A DNA stretch of 64,000 bases from Uranotaenia lowii (Eukaryota > Arthropoda > Insecta > Diptera > Culicidae): the NCBI RefSeq assembly GCF_029784155.1, contig NC_073691.1, positions 120,466,226 through 120,530,225 of the forward strand, read 5' to 3'. Shown one piece after another: positions 11,696 to 20,978 of this stretch. Positions within the stretch are counted from its first letter, which is position 1. Every line of letters starts with the position of its first letter. The position numbers and the translations under genes are program-made. The notes beneath the pieces are model-generated. The model saw nothing but the letters and a program-made list of their open reading frames with translations, did no database searches and was not told the origin of the DNA.

Positions 11696-12144
11696 CGTGT
11701 ACTTTTTAATTAATTTTGATAAGTAATGACCCCACCGTCCAGATGATGCAAATATTTTACATCATAGAGTATCACTGTAATTTTTTAAGTTGAGTTCTAT
11801 TGTAAACCCATTTGGTATTTTTGCAATGTTCAATTCATCTTCTTTTTTGTTCATTAAACGGTGTTTCTTGATACCTTTTAAATGGTTAATAGCTGAATTT
11901 GATAAAATAAATTCAGGAGACTTTCTGTAAGTGGAAAATTTGCTCAATTTAGTAACTGACTCTATGCTTTTTTATATCCCTGCGTTTTTTGAAGTGCCAT
12001 TCGTAAAAAAAATTGAAATTGATTAATTTTTTTTTGTTGCGATTTTAGTCATTTTAACATCTTTTATGTCATTCGCGATTAATATCAATGATGCTGTTGG
12101 CGGACAGTCATTGACAAACTTATCCGGTACAACTGTGATCGATG
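11696..12144. other. AT-rich unassigned sequence
   Basis: I see no coding frame, inverted repeat or recognised family in this stretch. Confidence 0.3.
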
Positions 12145-12215
12145 TTTACTCTTGAGCTCGAACTCACAGATATCGGCTCAGGAAGCAACTGACTTGCCAA
12201 CTGAGCTATATTACA
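12145..12215 (-). ncRNA. tRNA-like SINE head, minus strand
   Basis: On the minus strand a consensus-like box A (TAGCTCAGTTGGCAAG, 12193-12208) is followed about 27 nt later by a box B-like GAGTTCGAGCTC (12154-12165). This is the internal pol III promoter of a tRNA-derived SINE. The arms do not fold into a complete tRNA, so it is not a functional tRNA gene. The body would extend left. No tail or target duplication was found. Confidence 0.65.
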
Positions 12216-12419
12216 AGCTCTAAATTGATTTATGATTTATTAACCACAGTAGAATATGGATGTTGTTGTACTGTTTTATCTTTGTTTTCGACAAGTTTAG
12301 ACTTAAACTCGCACGCCGGTTAAATCCCGGCCCTGAGTTCGTCTGTGCTGAAGGGGTTCTCCAGCCTGCGCTTTCAGGCAAGTACGCTGTTATCGACTGA
12401 TCTTCGTTCTTTTTCTGCA

Positions 12420-12940
12420 CCTGACATACTGAGCCTATCAACGTTTATTACCAGAACGTCGGTGGTGTCAATTTCTGTCTGGTTGACTACCCCTTACCAC
12501 GTCAAGTTCCTGCTACGAAATCATCGCCTTTACAGAAACATGGCTAAACGACCGCACCTTATCCAGTCAAATTATCGGCCCAGACTATGTAGTATTCCGT
12601 TGCGATCGAAGCCACCTGAATAGCAAGAAATCAACTGGAGGCGGAATTTTACTTGCCGTAAAGTCCAGACTCACGGCTCAGCTGATCGAAGACAGTTCCT
12701 GAAACGATTTAGAACTTTTTTGGGCCCGCATTGATCTCGGTGACCGGAAACTGTACTTATGCGTAGTGTATGTGCCTCCTGATCGCTCTAGTGACCTGGT
12801 TGTAGCTGAGTCTTTCTCGCGCAGCCTCTCCAAAGTAAGCTCAATCTGCTCTCCCGAAGATGACATCCTTATTATCGGTGATTTCAACATGCCTGGCTTG
12901 GAATGGTGGCCTTCCCACGGTGCCTTTTTGTTCCCAGATG
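12420..12940 (+). pseudogene. Jockey/I-type retrotransposon endonuclease, 5' part
   Basis: The frame encodes, in order, a YYQNV-like start, FTETWL, a GGGILLAV stretch, YVPPDRS and IIGDFNMPGLEW. These are the ordered motifs of the apurinic-endonuclease domain that nicks target DNA in Jockey- and I-like non-LTR retrotransposons. A TGA stop near 12698 and frame changes before 12500 show that it is dead. The frame is cut at 12940 by the TIR element 12941-21391 and continues in phase at 21392 with the rest of the domain. No ORF1 or reverse transcriptase domain from this copy is visible. Confidence 0.8.
12933..12940. repeat. Target-site duplication, left (CCCAGATG)
   Basis: Eight bases immediately before the terminal inverted repeat at 12941. 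They match 21392-21399 at seven of eight positions (CCCAGATC on the right). Confidence 0.75.
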
Positions 12941-13294
12941 CAGGCTTCCGAAAAGTACAGCTTTGCTATGACAGCTTTGCTATGTCAGCTTTTTTTTGCC
13001 AAACAAACTGTCTCGGTTTTCCTTACCACTCGGTTCGCTGCTGTACCGTCGGTAACGAATCGAAACGCTTCGGCTACATCGAACACGTGCGAGAACCCAG
13101 GCTGTATCTGAACAATCGGCTCAAAGCATGCGTTGCAAAAATGTTGTGCTTTAAGCTGTAGCGAACCCAACCGACAGTTCGGTTTTCATCCCTTCATGCC
13201 TCCTGTTTCGAAAATAACTTCATCCTAACTGTCGGTTGCAGAGCGTGACAGTTTTGGGCAGGACTGTCACGGGTAACTTTCGTGCCCATACCGT

Positions 13295-13302
13295 ACCCAT
13301 GC
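13295..13302. repeat. Target-site duplication ACCCATGC, left
   Basis: Perfect 8-bp duplication, repeated at 20898-20905, flanking the inner hAT-like element. Confidence 0.9.
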
Positions 13303-13522
13303 CAGGGTTGCCACCTATTTTCAAAAAATGTCTGGAACAATTGGGCCAAAATGTCTGGAAATGGGTATAAATGTCTGGAACATTGTAGTGTAGAGCTAGT
13401 CGGGGGAAAAAAAGCCCGAACATCAATTTTTTCTGATCATTTCAATGACCAGTTCATAAATTGAGTCTTATTATCATTCCTTTTAGAAAATTAGAAAAAT
13501 GATATCACGTTGAGCTTTTGTC

Positions 13523-13527
13523 GGTTC
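13523..13527. repeat. Target-site duplication GGTTC, left
   Basis: 5-bp duplication directly before the left LTR, repeated at 18922-18926 directly after the right LTR. Confidence 0.9.
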
Positions 13528-13680
13528 TGAAATATTTAAGATCTTCCGAATTAGGATAAGTAAAAAACACTTGTTGATGATCAGAGTTATCAAAAGGCAA
13601 TGACCTGCATCACCTCTCTGTTTATTCTTCTTTTTTCGATCTTCTCTGTTTTAAGGCAGTGTGCCCAGTTGGACACAACA
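13528..13680 (-). repeat. 3' LTR (left end)
   Basis: It begins TGAAATATTTAAG and ends ACACAACA on the plus strand, giving TG...CA termini in either orientation. It aligns with 18768-18921 with two substitutions and one A-run length change. At 153 bp it is short even for Mag-like elements. Confidence 0.95.
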
Positions 13681-13693
13681 GCTCTTCCCCTTT
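13681..13693 (-). promoter_or_regulatory. Polypurine tract
   Basis: On the minus strand AAAGGGGAAGAGC directly precedes the 3' LTR. This is the RNase H-resistant primer site for plus-strand DNA synthesis. Confidence 0.85.
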
Positions 13694-13778
13694 ACATAGT
13701 TAATTATTATTCTTTCTTATACATTTGTATTTCACTTTAATCATTTCTTACAAAATTAATTCTATTTAAAACTTGTTT

Positions 13779-16700
13779 TTAAAAATATTCATAATCTGAA
13801 TTTGTTGTTTTAGATTGCTTATTTCTTTTAGATCTTCTCAACACTATATTTCCAGAATCAGTCGCCTTCCTTTTGCGTTTCATTCGTTTTTCATCCTTAG
13901 GCTCAGGAAATCCTAAGAACTCCTCATCACTGCTCAACCCTGGCGGTGATTCAGCAGGATTGTCAATCGACTTAAAACGAACGTTTGGCCTAGTCGAATC
14001 TTCTTGATGAACCGGCATCCGGATCTGTGTACGATGGGCCATTATAGGAACGCTTCCAACTTGTACCTGGAAGGTGTTAAGAGAGAACCTTTTAATAAAA
14101 ATCGCCTTAAACCATCTGGCGTCATTTTTAGGATTAGAGTTTTTATACCATATAGCATCCCCTTCGTTTAGTTTATTGAAAGGGTCTACTTGACCTCTTT
14201 CCCCTTTTTTATTTTCAGCAACTTTTGCTGAAGCTTGCGTCATAGATTGTTTGTAATTTGATCTAGGATTTAATAGATCTATCATTGTTTTAGGTTTGAA
14301 TGAAAAAACTTTTTCGGATGGAAACTCTCCATCCTTTGTCGATATGTTCCTGTAGTTGAATAAAAATAAATTTATTTGATCCTCCAAACAGAGTTCTGCA
14401 TATTCAGGATCTAGTAAAAACTTTTTAAGGACATCCTTTGCCGTTCTAACCAATCTCTCTGCCTGTCCATTACTTGAAGGATTGTATGGAGGACTTTTAA
14501 GAACTTTTATGCCTTGTTTTTCTAGAAAATCAACGAAGCTGTGTGAATTAAATGGAGGTCCGCCATCAGACACCAAAACATCAGGAAGACCAAACCTTGC
14601 AAAATATTCCACCAATCTTTTAAGTACTTTTCCGCTATCTGTTCCTTTTTTCATCCATACAATTTCCAACCATTTCGAAAAACTGTCAATTATTAACAAA
14701 AAAGTATGATTGAAAAGATGAAAAAAATCTATGTGTATCCTGCTAAACGGTCTTGTTGTAGGTGTCCATTCAGACAGAATTTTCTGCCTGGGTACCGGTA
14801 GTCTACTGCAACAAACATCGCAAGTTGATACATATTTTTCAATATCTGTATTTATACCAAACCAATAGACAGTGCGTCTAGCTAATTGCTTCATTTTAAC
14901 AATCCCTGCATGGTTGGCATGTAGAAGCCTTAATACATTACGCTGTAACAACTGCGGTATAACAACTCTGTCTTTGTAAAGAAGACAATCGTCAACTATT
15001 TCTATTTCATGCTGATTTGAGAATACGTCAACAAAACGCTTTTCCAATTTCTTTGGCCAACCGTTTCGCAGGAAAAAGATCACATCTTGTAAGAATTTAT
15101 CGTTCTTAGTTTCATTAGCAACTTTATTTGCATCGTACGGAACGTCTTTACTGAAATTTATACTCCGTATAACCTCGACATCAATATCAGATGGCACCAT
15201 TTGCTGCAATGGAAAACGCGAACAAAAATCAGCGTTTCCCATTTTGGAAGAAGGTCTGTACATAATTTCAAAATCATATATTGAAATTTCCAAAATATAA
15301 CGTTGTAATCTTGTAGCAAATATCGAATTCTGACCAGCTTTACCAAAAATGCCAACCAATGGTTTGTGGTCTGTGTATACAATAAACTGTTGACCATACA
15401 AATATTTGTGGAATTTTTTTATAGTGCATACCAATGCTAAGGCCTCCAGGTGGAGTATAGGGTAACGTTTCTGAGCTTCATTTAAAGTAAAAGATGTAAA
15501 AGAAATAGGCTTTTCTACTCCATCAACAATATGAGCAATAACTCCACCTAAACCATATCCAGACGCATCTGATACTACAACAATAGGTTTATTTGGATCA
15601 TAAAATTCCAAAAAATTTGTAGCTATCAGAGCTTGTTTACTTTCTTGGAAAGCTTCAGCACAACTTGAATCCCAGATAAACTTTACATTATTTCTCAAAA
15701 GATTGTAAAGACAATATAATTTTGTAGATAGGTTTGGTATGAATCTATGATAATAATTGATCAGTCCCAGAAAAGATTTAAGTTCAGTCACATTTGTTGG
15801 TGATTTGGAATTTTGTATAGTTGATATTTTATCAGAGCACGGTAATAACCCATTTTCACTTATAACGTGCCCTAAATAGTTCAATTTGGTAACGAGAAAT
15901 TTACATTTTTCCCAATTGACTTTCACATTAGCTTCGTTCAGCTTGTCTAAAACCAAAAACAGTTTCTGTTTGCATACTTCGAGGCTAGAACCGCTTATCA
16001 AAACGTCGTCCAAATAAACAAACACACCTTCAATTCCTGCTAAGATTTTTTCCATAATTTCTTGGAAAATCGAACTACTGGAAGATGCCCCTTGAGGTAG
16101 TCTGTTATATTCAAATAAACCTTTGTGTGTATTGATAATCATGAATTTTCTTGATTTTTTTGATAAGGATAGTTGGGTGTATGCTCCTTCTAAATCCAAC
16201 GTACAAAAAAATTTAGAACCCGCCAATTTAGCAAATAAGTCCTGTGCAGTTGGTAGAGGATAAGAATGTGGAATCAATACTTTATTGATCGACACTTTAC
16301 AGTCAATAACTAACCTTATTTGGTTATTCTTTTTCATAACAATTACTATTGGAGATGCCCATTGGCTAGTTTTGATAGGTGTTATTACTTTTTCTTTTTC
16401 TAATTTATCCAAATATTGTCCAACTTTTTCTCTTAGCCTGTATGGAACTTCATAGGCTTTTTTGAAAATAGGGTTGTCAGATTTTAATACGAGATCAGCT
16501 TCGAACCCTTTTATGGGAGTGGAAAAATCCTTAATGAACACGTTGCTAAATTTTTGTTTTAAATCTGATATAATTTTATCCCTATCTTCTTGTATCACTC
16601 TTTGAATAGTAATTTTACTAGTAAATGTTTCTCTCCAATTAGGTATGAAAATATCCAACCATGATCTACCAAAAAGAGGCAAGAAATTGTTGCTGCAATT

Positions 16701-17024
16701 AAGTACTACTAATTTCAATTTAGCTAATATACCCATGTATTGTACGTTCACTGTAGCTTCCCCTTCAATCAAAAGTTTTCCACCGTTTACAACTATAAGC
16801 TGTTTAGATGATTTCTTTAAAGGAACAGAAAATAACCCATAATATTGCTTTTTCCCAATTACCGACACCGACGACCCACAATCTATTTCCATTTGCATAT
16901 TTTTCCCTTCTATAAGGACATTTACCAAACAAGGATCATTAACTCTATTAATGGACGTCACATTTAAGCATTGAAGATCACCTGTATCCGAGTCACTATC
17001 CGAGTCAGATTTCGCAGCTCTCAA
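13779..17024 (-). CDS. pol: Ty3/Mag-like Pol polyprotein (protease, RT, RNase H, integrase)
   Basis: The polyprotein is about 1081 residues and uninterrupted. It copies the element's RNA into DNA and inserts it. Residue numbers count from a TTG at 17022-17024. Protease: active-site triplet D48-C49-G50 with SSVSVIG. Reverse transcriptase: LPQGASSS near 309 and the catalytic YLDD at 337-340. RNase H: D486, E527 and D552 (TDHKP). Integrase: zinc-binding H702, H705, C735, C738, then D766, D820 and E856, a DD35E triad. The C-terminus is basic with no chromodomain. There is no ATG at the start. The frame opens at 17048, overlapping gag by 28 nt in the -1 frame, so it is probably made by -1 frameshifting as Gag-Pol, although no canonical slippery heptamer is visible. 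All catalytic residues are present, so it could be functional. Confidence 0.95.
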   Translation of the reverse strand: MRAAKSDSDSDSDTGDLQCLNVTSINRVNDPCLVNVLIEGKNMQMEIDCGSSVSVIGKKQYYGLFSVPLKKSSKQLIVVNGGKLLIEGEATVNVQYMGILAKLKLVVLNCSNNFLPLFGRSWLDIFIPNWRETFTSKITIQRVIQEDRDKIISDLKQKFSNVFIKDFSTPIKGFEADLVLKSDNPIFKKAYEVPYRLREKVGQYLDKLEKEKVITPIKTSQWASPIVIVMKKNNQIRLVIDCKVSINKVLIPHSYPLPTAQDLFAKLAGSKFFCTLDLEGAYTQLSLSKKSRKFMIINTHKGLFEYNRLPQGASSSSSIFQEIMEKILAGIEGVFVYLDDVLISGSSLEVCKQKLFLVLDKLNEANVKVNWEKCKFLVTKLNYLGHVISENGLLPCSDKISTIQNSKSPTNVTELKSFLGLINYYHRFIPNLSTKLYCLYNLLRNNVKFIWDSSCAEAFQESKQALIATNFLEFYDPNKPIVVVSDASGYGLGGVIAHIVDGVEKPISFTSFTLNEAQKRYPILHLEALALVCTIKKFHKYLYGQQFIVYTDHKPLVGIFGKAGQNSIFATRLQRYILEISIYDFEIMYRPSSKMGNADFCSRFPLQQMVPSDIDVEVIRSINFSKDVPYDANKVANETKNDKFLQDVIFFLRNGWPKKLEKRFVDVFSNQHEIEIVDDCLLYKDRVVIPQLLQRNVLRLLHANHAGIVKMKQLARRTVYWFGINTDIEKYVSTCDVCCSRLPVPRQKILSEWTPTTRPFSRIHIDFFHLFNHTFLLIIDSFSKWLEIVWMKKGTDSGKVLKRLVEYFARFGLPDVLVSDGGPPFNSHSFVDFLEKQGIKVLKSPPYNPSSNGQAERLVRTAKDVLKKFLLDPEYAELCLEDQINLFLFNYRNISTKDGEFPSEKVFSFKPKTMIDLLNPRSNYKQSMTQASAKVAENKKGERGQVDPFNKLNEGDAIWYKNSNPKNDARWFKAIFIKRFSLNTFQVQVGSVPIMAHRTQIRMPVHQEDSTRPNVRFKSIDNPAESPPGLSSDEEFLGFPEPKDEKRMKRKRKATDSGNIVLRRSKRNKQSKTTNSDYEYF

Positions 17025-17926
17025 ACGGTTTGCATCTCGCTCAATTGTTTATCCGTAGATGATCTCAATTTTTCCGGTTCTACAGCATCCGCATATTTTA
17101 CCGCATCCCTTTTCGCGTTTTTCAATTCGAAGCATTTGTGTACCAGATGTCCCTTTCTGTTACAATATGTACAGGTAATACGGTCATAATCTGGTCTGCG
17201 TTGTCCCGAAAATCGTTTTTTATCAATTGGTTGATCATACCGTCGCTTAAAATTGTTAGAACTATGCCCGTAATTTCTATCTGAGCGATAAGGTTCACGC
17301 GTTGGTCTAACACCTAACCGGCTTTTAATAGGTACACGCATGGCCCCGACTACTCCAACTGCAGCTGTTTGAGCTTGACTTTGCTCCATCATTTTTGTAT
17401 GTTTTCTGGCTAATTCGTAACCCGCAATGATCTTTTCTGCTACACTCAATGTTAAAACCGGCTCTTTGATGAGTAATTGTTTTAAAGGAATGTCTGTTAC
17501 CCCAAATAATAGTCGATCGCGAATTGTCTTTTCTTTACCTTCAAAATTACAAAATTCAGCCATCAATTTAAGGGATAAAAGATAATCCTCGGCTGATTCA
17601 CCGGGCTCTTGGAACCGACCGCTGAATGCTAAACGTTGTGACACTTCATCGTCAACTTTATCGATTCGCGTTTTTAATGCAGTTACTATTTGCTCATAAC
17701 GAGCCTCCGTCAAAGCACCCGGCCCCGGAAAAAGTAGCTTTAATTCAGTAAAGATGTAAGGTCCAGCTAAGGTTATAAAATGAGCTTTTTTATCTTCATC
17801 CGAGATTTTATTAATCATAAAACAATACCCCAATCTTTCAACCCAATCCGAGAAAGACGTTCCTCGTCTGTAAGGTTCTATCGAGGTTGCCAAATTAGAA
17901 CTCAAAGTTTGTCGCGATTCAGTCAT
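17021..17926 (-). CDS. gag: Ty3/Mag-like Gag protein
   Basis: This 301-residue structural protein would form the particle that packages the element's RNA. It starts at an ATG (17924-17926) and ends with TGA at 17021-17023, four bases into the first pol codons used here. The N-terminal two thirds are helical with a W-x5-L motif and a YLLSLKLMAEFC stretch typical of retrotransposon capsids. A basic R/K-rich linker follows. One CCHC zinc knuckle (C-x2-C-x4-H-x4-C) lies at residues 252-265 and would bind RNA. There are no internal stops. Assignment to Gag is firm from position and zinc knuckle, although capsid similarity was not tested by search. Confidence 0.92.
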   Translation of the reverse strand: MTESRQTLSSNLATSIEPYRRGTSFSDWVERLGYCFMINKISDEDKKAHFITLAGPYIFTELKLLFPGPGALTEARYEQIVTALKTRIDKVDDEVSQRLAFSGRFQEPGESAEDYLLSLKLMAEFCNFEGKEKTIRDRLLFGVTDIPLKQLLIKEPVLTLSVAEKIIAGYELARKHTKMMEQSQAQTAAVGVVGAMRVPIKSRLGVRPTREPYRSDRNYGHSSNNFKRRYDQPIDKKRFSGQRRPDYDRITCTYCNRKGHLVHKCFELKNAKRDAVKYADAVEPEKLRSSTDKQLSEMQTV

Positions 17927-18747
17927 TGTCTAAATTTTATAACAGAGTTTAGTTCAATAAATCGACTGAATGCAATGAAATTCAAAAAAAAATCTTCAAA
18001 AAAATGAAAATTAAGCGGCTTACCTTTGAGCAGGATAAATTAATATCAATAATAGTGCCTGCAAAAAACACCACTGGACGCACCGTTGGCCACTCAGCAC
18101 AAAAGCACTCCTTTTGGTTTGTAAACAAACCCTTAATTTTCTCCCGCGTATCGTCGAACTATTCTCAACGGCTCTCACTCAACCACAAGGAACTCTCGAA
18201 TAGATGAACTCCTCCACTTGGATGGACACTCGAGTTCAGATGAATGCTTGCAACTCACTCTCCAGCACTTTCCTGGTAAGCAAGTGAGTTACCTCTACAC
18301 CGCAGATAAAAGATCTAGAACGAAACCAAAAAATAATAAGATGTAATAAGATGAAACTAAAATTTCTGAAACTTATTGTTCTTTCACAATGGTACAATTC
18401 GATCAACACATTCTTTTCGTTACAATTGTAATCGTAAAAGGATTCAAAATGGAGTTAACTCTTTCTTATTTTCACCAATTTTTGATTAAAATACACAGCT
18501 TTTCCGTCGTTAAAATTAGTTTTTTTTATACTTCGCCAATCAGCAGTAATGATGTAAGCAATTGCTTGATTCTTTAAACACTTTTTCACACTTAGGTATT
18601 TTCCTACTTACTGCTTCTGTGAGGTGAATTCCAAAAAAAAAATATCGCCAATTAGCTTCACTTAATTAGTTTCACTTTTTCCGAACAGCAGTTGCTGTTG
18701 AACTTCGCAAAAAAAATAATCCACCACAGACGGAGTCACTAGACTTA
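17927..18747 (-). other. Long Ty3 untranslated leader
   Basis: About 820 nt separate the primer-binding site from gag. Nothing here codes for a recognisable protein. The segment is bounded by the primer-binding site on the right and contains the candidate small intron next to gag. Packaging and translation signals of the element are expected here but cannot be pinpointed. Confidence 0.6.
17966..18023 (-). other. Candidate 58-nt intron in the Ty3 leader
   Basis: Read on the minus strand, a consensus donor (CAAAG then GTAAGC) is followed 58 nt later by a T-rich tract and an acceptor (GCATTCAG). Length and base bias match insect mini-introns. It lies in the untranslated leader, about 40 nt upstream of the gag ATG. 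An intron in a retrotransposon leader would normally be lost on retrotransposition, so it may be a chance match, a regulatory splice site, or part of captured leader sequence. Confidence 0.35.
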
Positions 18748-18765
18748 GATTTTTCCTCGTCGCCA
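18748..18765 (-). promoter_or_regulatory. Primer-binding site
   Basis: On the minus strand TGGCGACGAGGAAAAATC begins two bases inside the 5' LTR. A TGG start pairs with the CCA end of a tRNA, which would prime minus-strand DNA synthesis. Mag-like elements are reported to use tRNA-Ser, which would be compatible. I did not verify the tRNA identity. Confidence 0.8.
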
Positions 18766-18767
18766 GT

Positions 18768-18921
18768 TGAAATATTTAAGATCATCCGAATTAGGATAAG
18801 TAAAAAAACACTTGTTGATGATCAGAGTTATCAAAAGGCAATGACCTGCATCACCTCTCTGTTTATTCTTCTTTTTTCGATCTTCTCTGTTTTAAGGCAG
18901 TGTGCCCAGTTGGAAACAACA
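18768..18921 (-). repeat. 5' LTR (right end)
   Basis: A 154-bp copy of the 13528-13680 repeat, differing by ATCATCCG versus ATCTTCCG, one extra A in an A-run, and GGAAACAACA versus GGACACAACA. It would carry the element's promoter. Confidence 0.95.
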
Positions 18922-18926
18922 GGTTC
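18922..18926. repeat. Target-site duplication GGTTC, right
   Basis: Matches 13523-13527 exactly. Confidence 0.9.
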
Positions 18927-19282
18927 CAAAATGCAAAGTTTCAACAGCTCTATCCAGTTATTGAGTTAATCTCTACCAAAATAAATGATTTTTCAAAAAA
19001 AAAAGAATGCATTTGGTTGGTAATGCACATCACAAATCCTTAAAAACGAAACACATCAATCACTATCTCAATGTTTGGCTATGAAAAATGATGCAGCGAA
19101 TTTCTATCCTCCCTACCCAGGTGTTGAGAAGCTTATTTCAATACTAAAATTTTAAAATAATACGTTATATCCAAAATTAAAAGTTCAGAATATAAACCAT
19201 CTGCTTAGCAATTCATATTCCGGAACCCAGGTTCATTTAGAAATTCTTATTTCAGATCGCAGATTCATTGTTTTAATAAAAC

Positions 19283-19912
19283 TATGGATTAATTAAAAGT
19301 GATTCTTCTTCTTCATCTTCTTACATCAACATGGCCAAAACATGTAGGCATCCTGGAAAATGGATACAATACATTAGGGGAGAATGAGGATACTTGATCC
19401 CTGGGGATACTTGATTCCTTATATCTCGAAACTGGAATGCCTTACAAAGATCAAATGTTCTAGAAAAATGTGCCAAAATGAGCAAAATAACAATGCTTGC
19501 AGTTTAAAATTTTTTAACAAAATAATTGTTTGAGTAATTGAACTTTGTTTGAATAATTTCACAAAATGTAACTTGAAGATCTTTTTTCATCAGTTTAAAA
19601 TGTTCCTTACATGGGAAAATTATGAAAAAAAAGTTTGTTCCAATGTATCAATCGTTCGAGCATAAAATGAACTTCATAGTGCCATATTTTCAAAGCAATG
19701 GAAAACTCTCAACTTTTTTCAGAAAAAGTTTTCTAAAATGTTGATTATAGGTACAATTGATCCCCTAGAATTGGGTACAATTGATCCCCCTTCCAAACGG
19801 CATATTCATCTTCTGAATTGATCGTTATGATTGCTGGTTACGAAATTACTAATATTTATGCAAAAACTAATATTTATCTAACAATTGTCTTATGGATTAA
19901 TTAAAAGTGATT
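19283..19912. mobile_element. Candidate retroposon flanked by 22-bp direct repeats
   Basis: The 22-bp phrase starting TATGGATTAATTAAAAGTG occurs at 19283-19304 and again, unchanged, at 19891-19912. The intervening 586 bp starts with a CTTCTTCTT-type run, which on the minus strand would be a GAA-rich 3' tail, and contains GATACTTGATCCC/GTACAATTGATCCCC repeats. A long perfect duplication plus a simple-repeat tail suggests a target-primed insertion on the minus strand. No coding capacity or pol III boxes are clear. Confidence 0.5.
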
Positions 19913-20897
19913 GGGATCCAAATTGAAAAAAAAAATTAAAGATTTTGTTCATTTCTGATTGCATACAGTCATATCTAGATTGGTAATATTGAAAAACCTT
20001 TTTTTATTGTTAAAACCTTTCTATCAAGTAATGCTATCAGGTTAAAAATTTGATTTAGAATTTTTCCTCGGAGGAGAAATTGTAAAAGTAAAAAATATTT
20101 TAAGATATCGATTAATAAGATATTTATACTAGAAACAAATGTAAATTGATTACAGAGTTTTGGTTTCTAGTAACTAATTCGAGTTGGGAAATACGCCCAT
20201 TAAACAATTTTTCCTGAGTTTTTTGGATTCTGGCTTAGAAATCATATCAGTCTTTTCATTTCAGTCTCAGGTTTCAGATTGAAATAATAAATAAGCTCTG
20301 GCATATTAAAAAAAATCTTGCGAACCTTACCATTTCGAAACCGCTCTTTTTCTGTCTCAAACTTGGGAAAATTTCCGAAAAACCAGTCACTTTTCGAGAA
20401 CGGGACGCAAGAACGCGTGTTTTCATGCCACGGAAACATCAAGAAAAGAATGACACATGGCCGTAGGCTGGTCGCATTGTATTTGAATATGCTTTTTCAC
20501 ACAGCCCAGTGATGAAATAAGTTCGGGGCGAAATGATTCCAAATTCTCCCAGTATGCACGTTCGGACCGAGTAATGTCAAAATAGTAGACAGTTTTCGTC
20601 TGAATTCGGACGATTATGATTCAAACTTGGTCAGAGTCATTCTGTGGGAAAGAAAATTACTGGGCTGTTGATTAGAGCGAAGTTAGCTCGAACAATTCTA
20701 CTCCACCCCAGTCAGTTAAAGTAGTCAATGACGCCAAAATAGATTAAAATTTAAAAAAAACTTTGTCAATCAAAAAATGTCTGGAATTGTCTGGAAGAAA
20801 TACTAAAAATCTGGAAGTCTGGATACAAAAAAAAAGTCTGGCCGGAGGTCAAAAAGTCTGGAAGATCCAGACAAAATCTGGAAGGTTGACATCCCTG

Positions 20898-20905
20898 ACC
20901 CATGC
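20898..20905. repeat. Target-site duplication ACCCATGC, right
   Basis: Matches 13295-13302 exactly. Confidence 0.9.
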
Positions 20906-20910
20906 CCGAT

Positions 20911-20978
20911 CGTATGCGCTGCTGCTCGGTTCGAATAGATCGAGCGAGCCATCTATTCAAACCGAGCAGCAGCATACG
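20911..20978. repeat. Strong hairpin beside the inner hAT insertion
   Basis: Arms 20911-20940 and 20951-20978 are complementary except for a 2-nt bulge and one mismatch, with a 10-nt loop (CGAGCGAGCC). The stem includes GCTGCTGCTCGGTT. It belongs to the outer 12941-21391 element and sits six bases from the duplication made by the inner hAT-like element. Confidence 0.85.

Larger units (their letters stand above)
13528..18921 (-). mobile_element. Complete Ty3/gypsy LTR retrotransposon, Mag-like, minus strand
   Basis: A 5394-bp element with two near-identical short LTRs (153 and 154 bp), a 5-bp target duplication (GGTTC), a primer-binding site, gag, pol and a polypurine tract, all in minus-strand order. 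Pol has the Ty3 domain order protease, reverse transcriptase, RNase H, integrase. Small LTRs, no envelope gene, and an integrase like those of silkworm mag suggest the Mag lineage. The LTRs differ at about three positions, so the insertion is fairly recent. Both long frames are open, so this copy may still encode working proteins. Confidence 0.95.
13303..20897. mobile_element. Inner hAT-like element carrying a Ty3 insertion
   Basis: Ends CAGGGTTGCCACC and (inverted) CAGGGATGTCAACC match the common hAT terminus CAGGGNTG, and the flanking 8-bp duplication ACCCATGC is perfect. Just inside the ends are clustered copies of TGTCTGGA: three on the left (13329-13379) and at least six on the right (20775-20885). 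They are probably transposase-binding subterminal repeats. Without the Ty3 retrotransposon and its target duplication the element is about 2.2 kb. No hAT transposase (no RW or CxxH motifs) is visible, so it depended on a helper. Confidence 0.9.
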
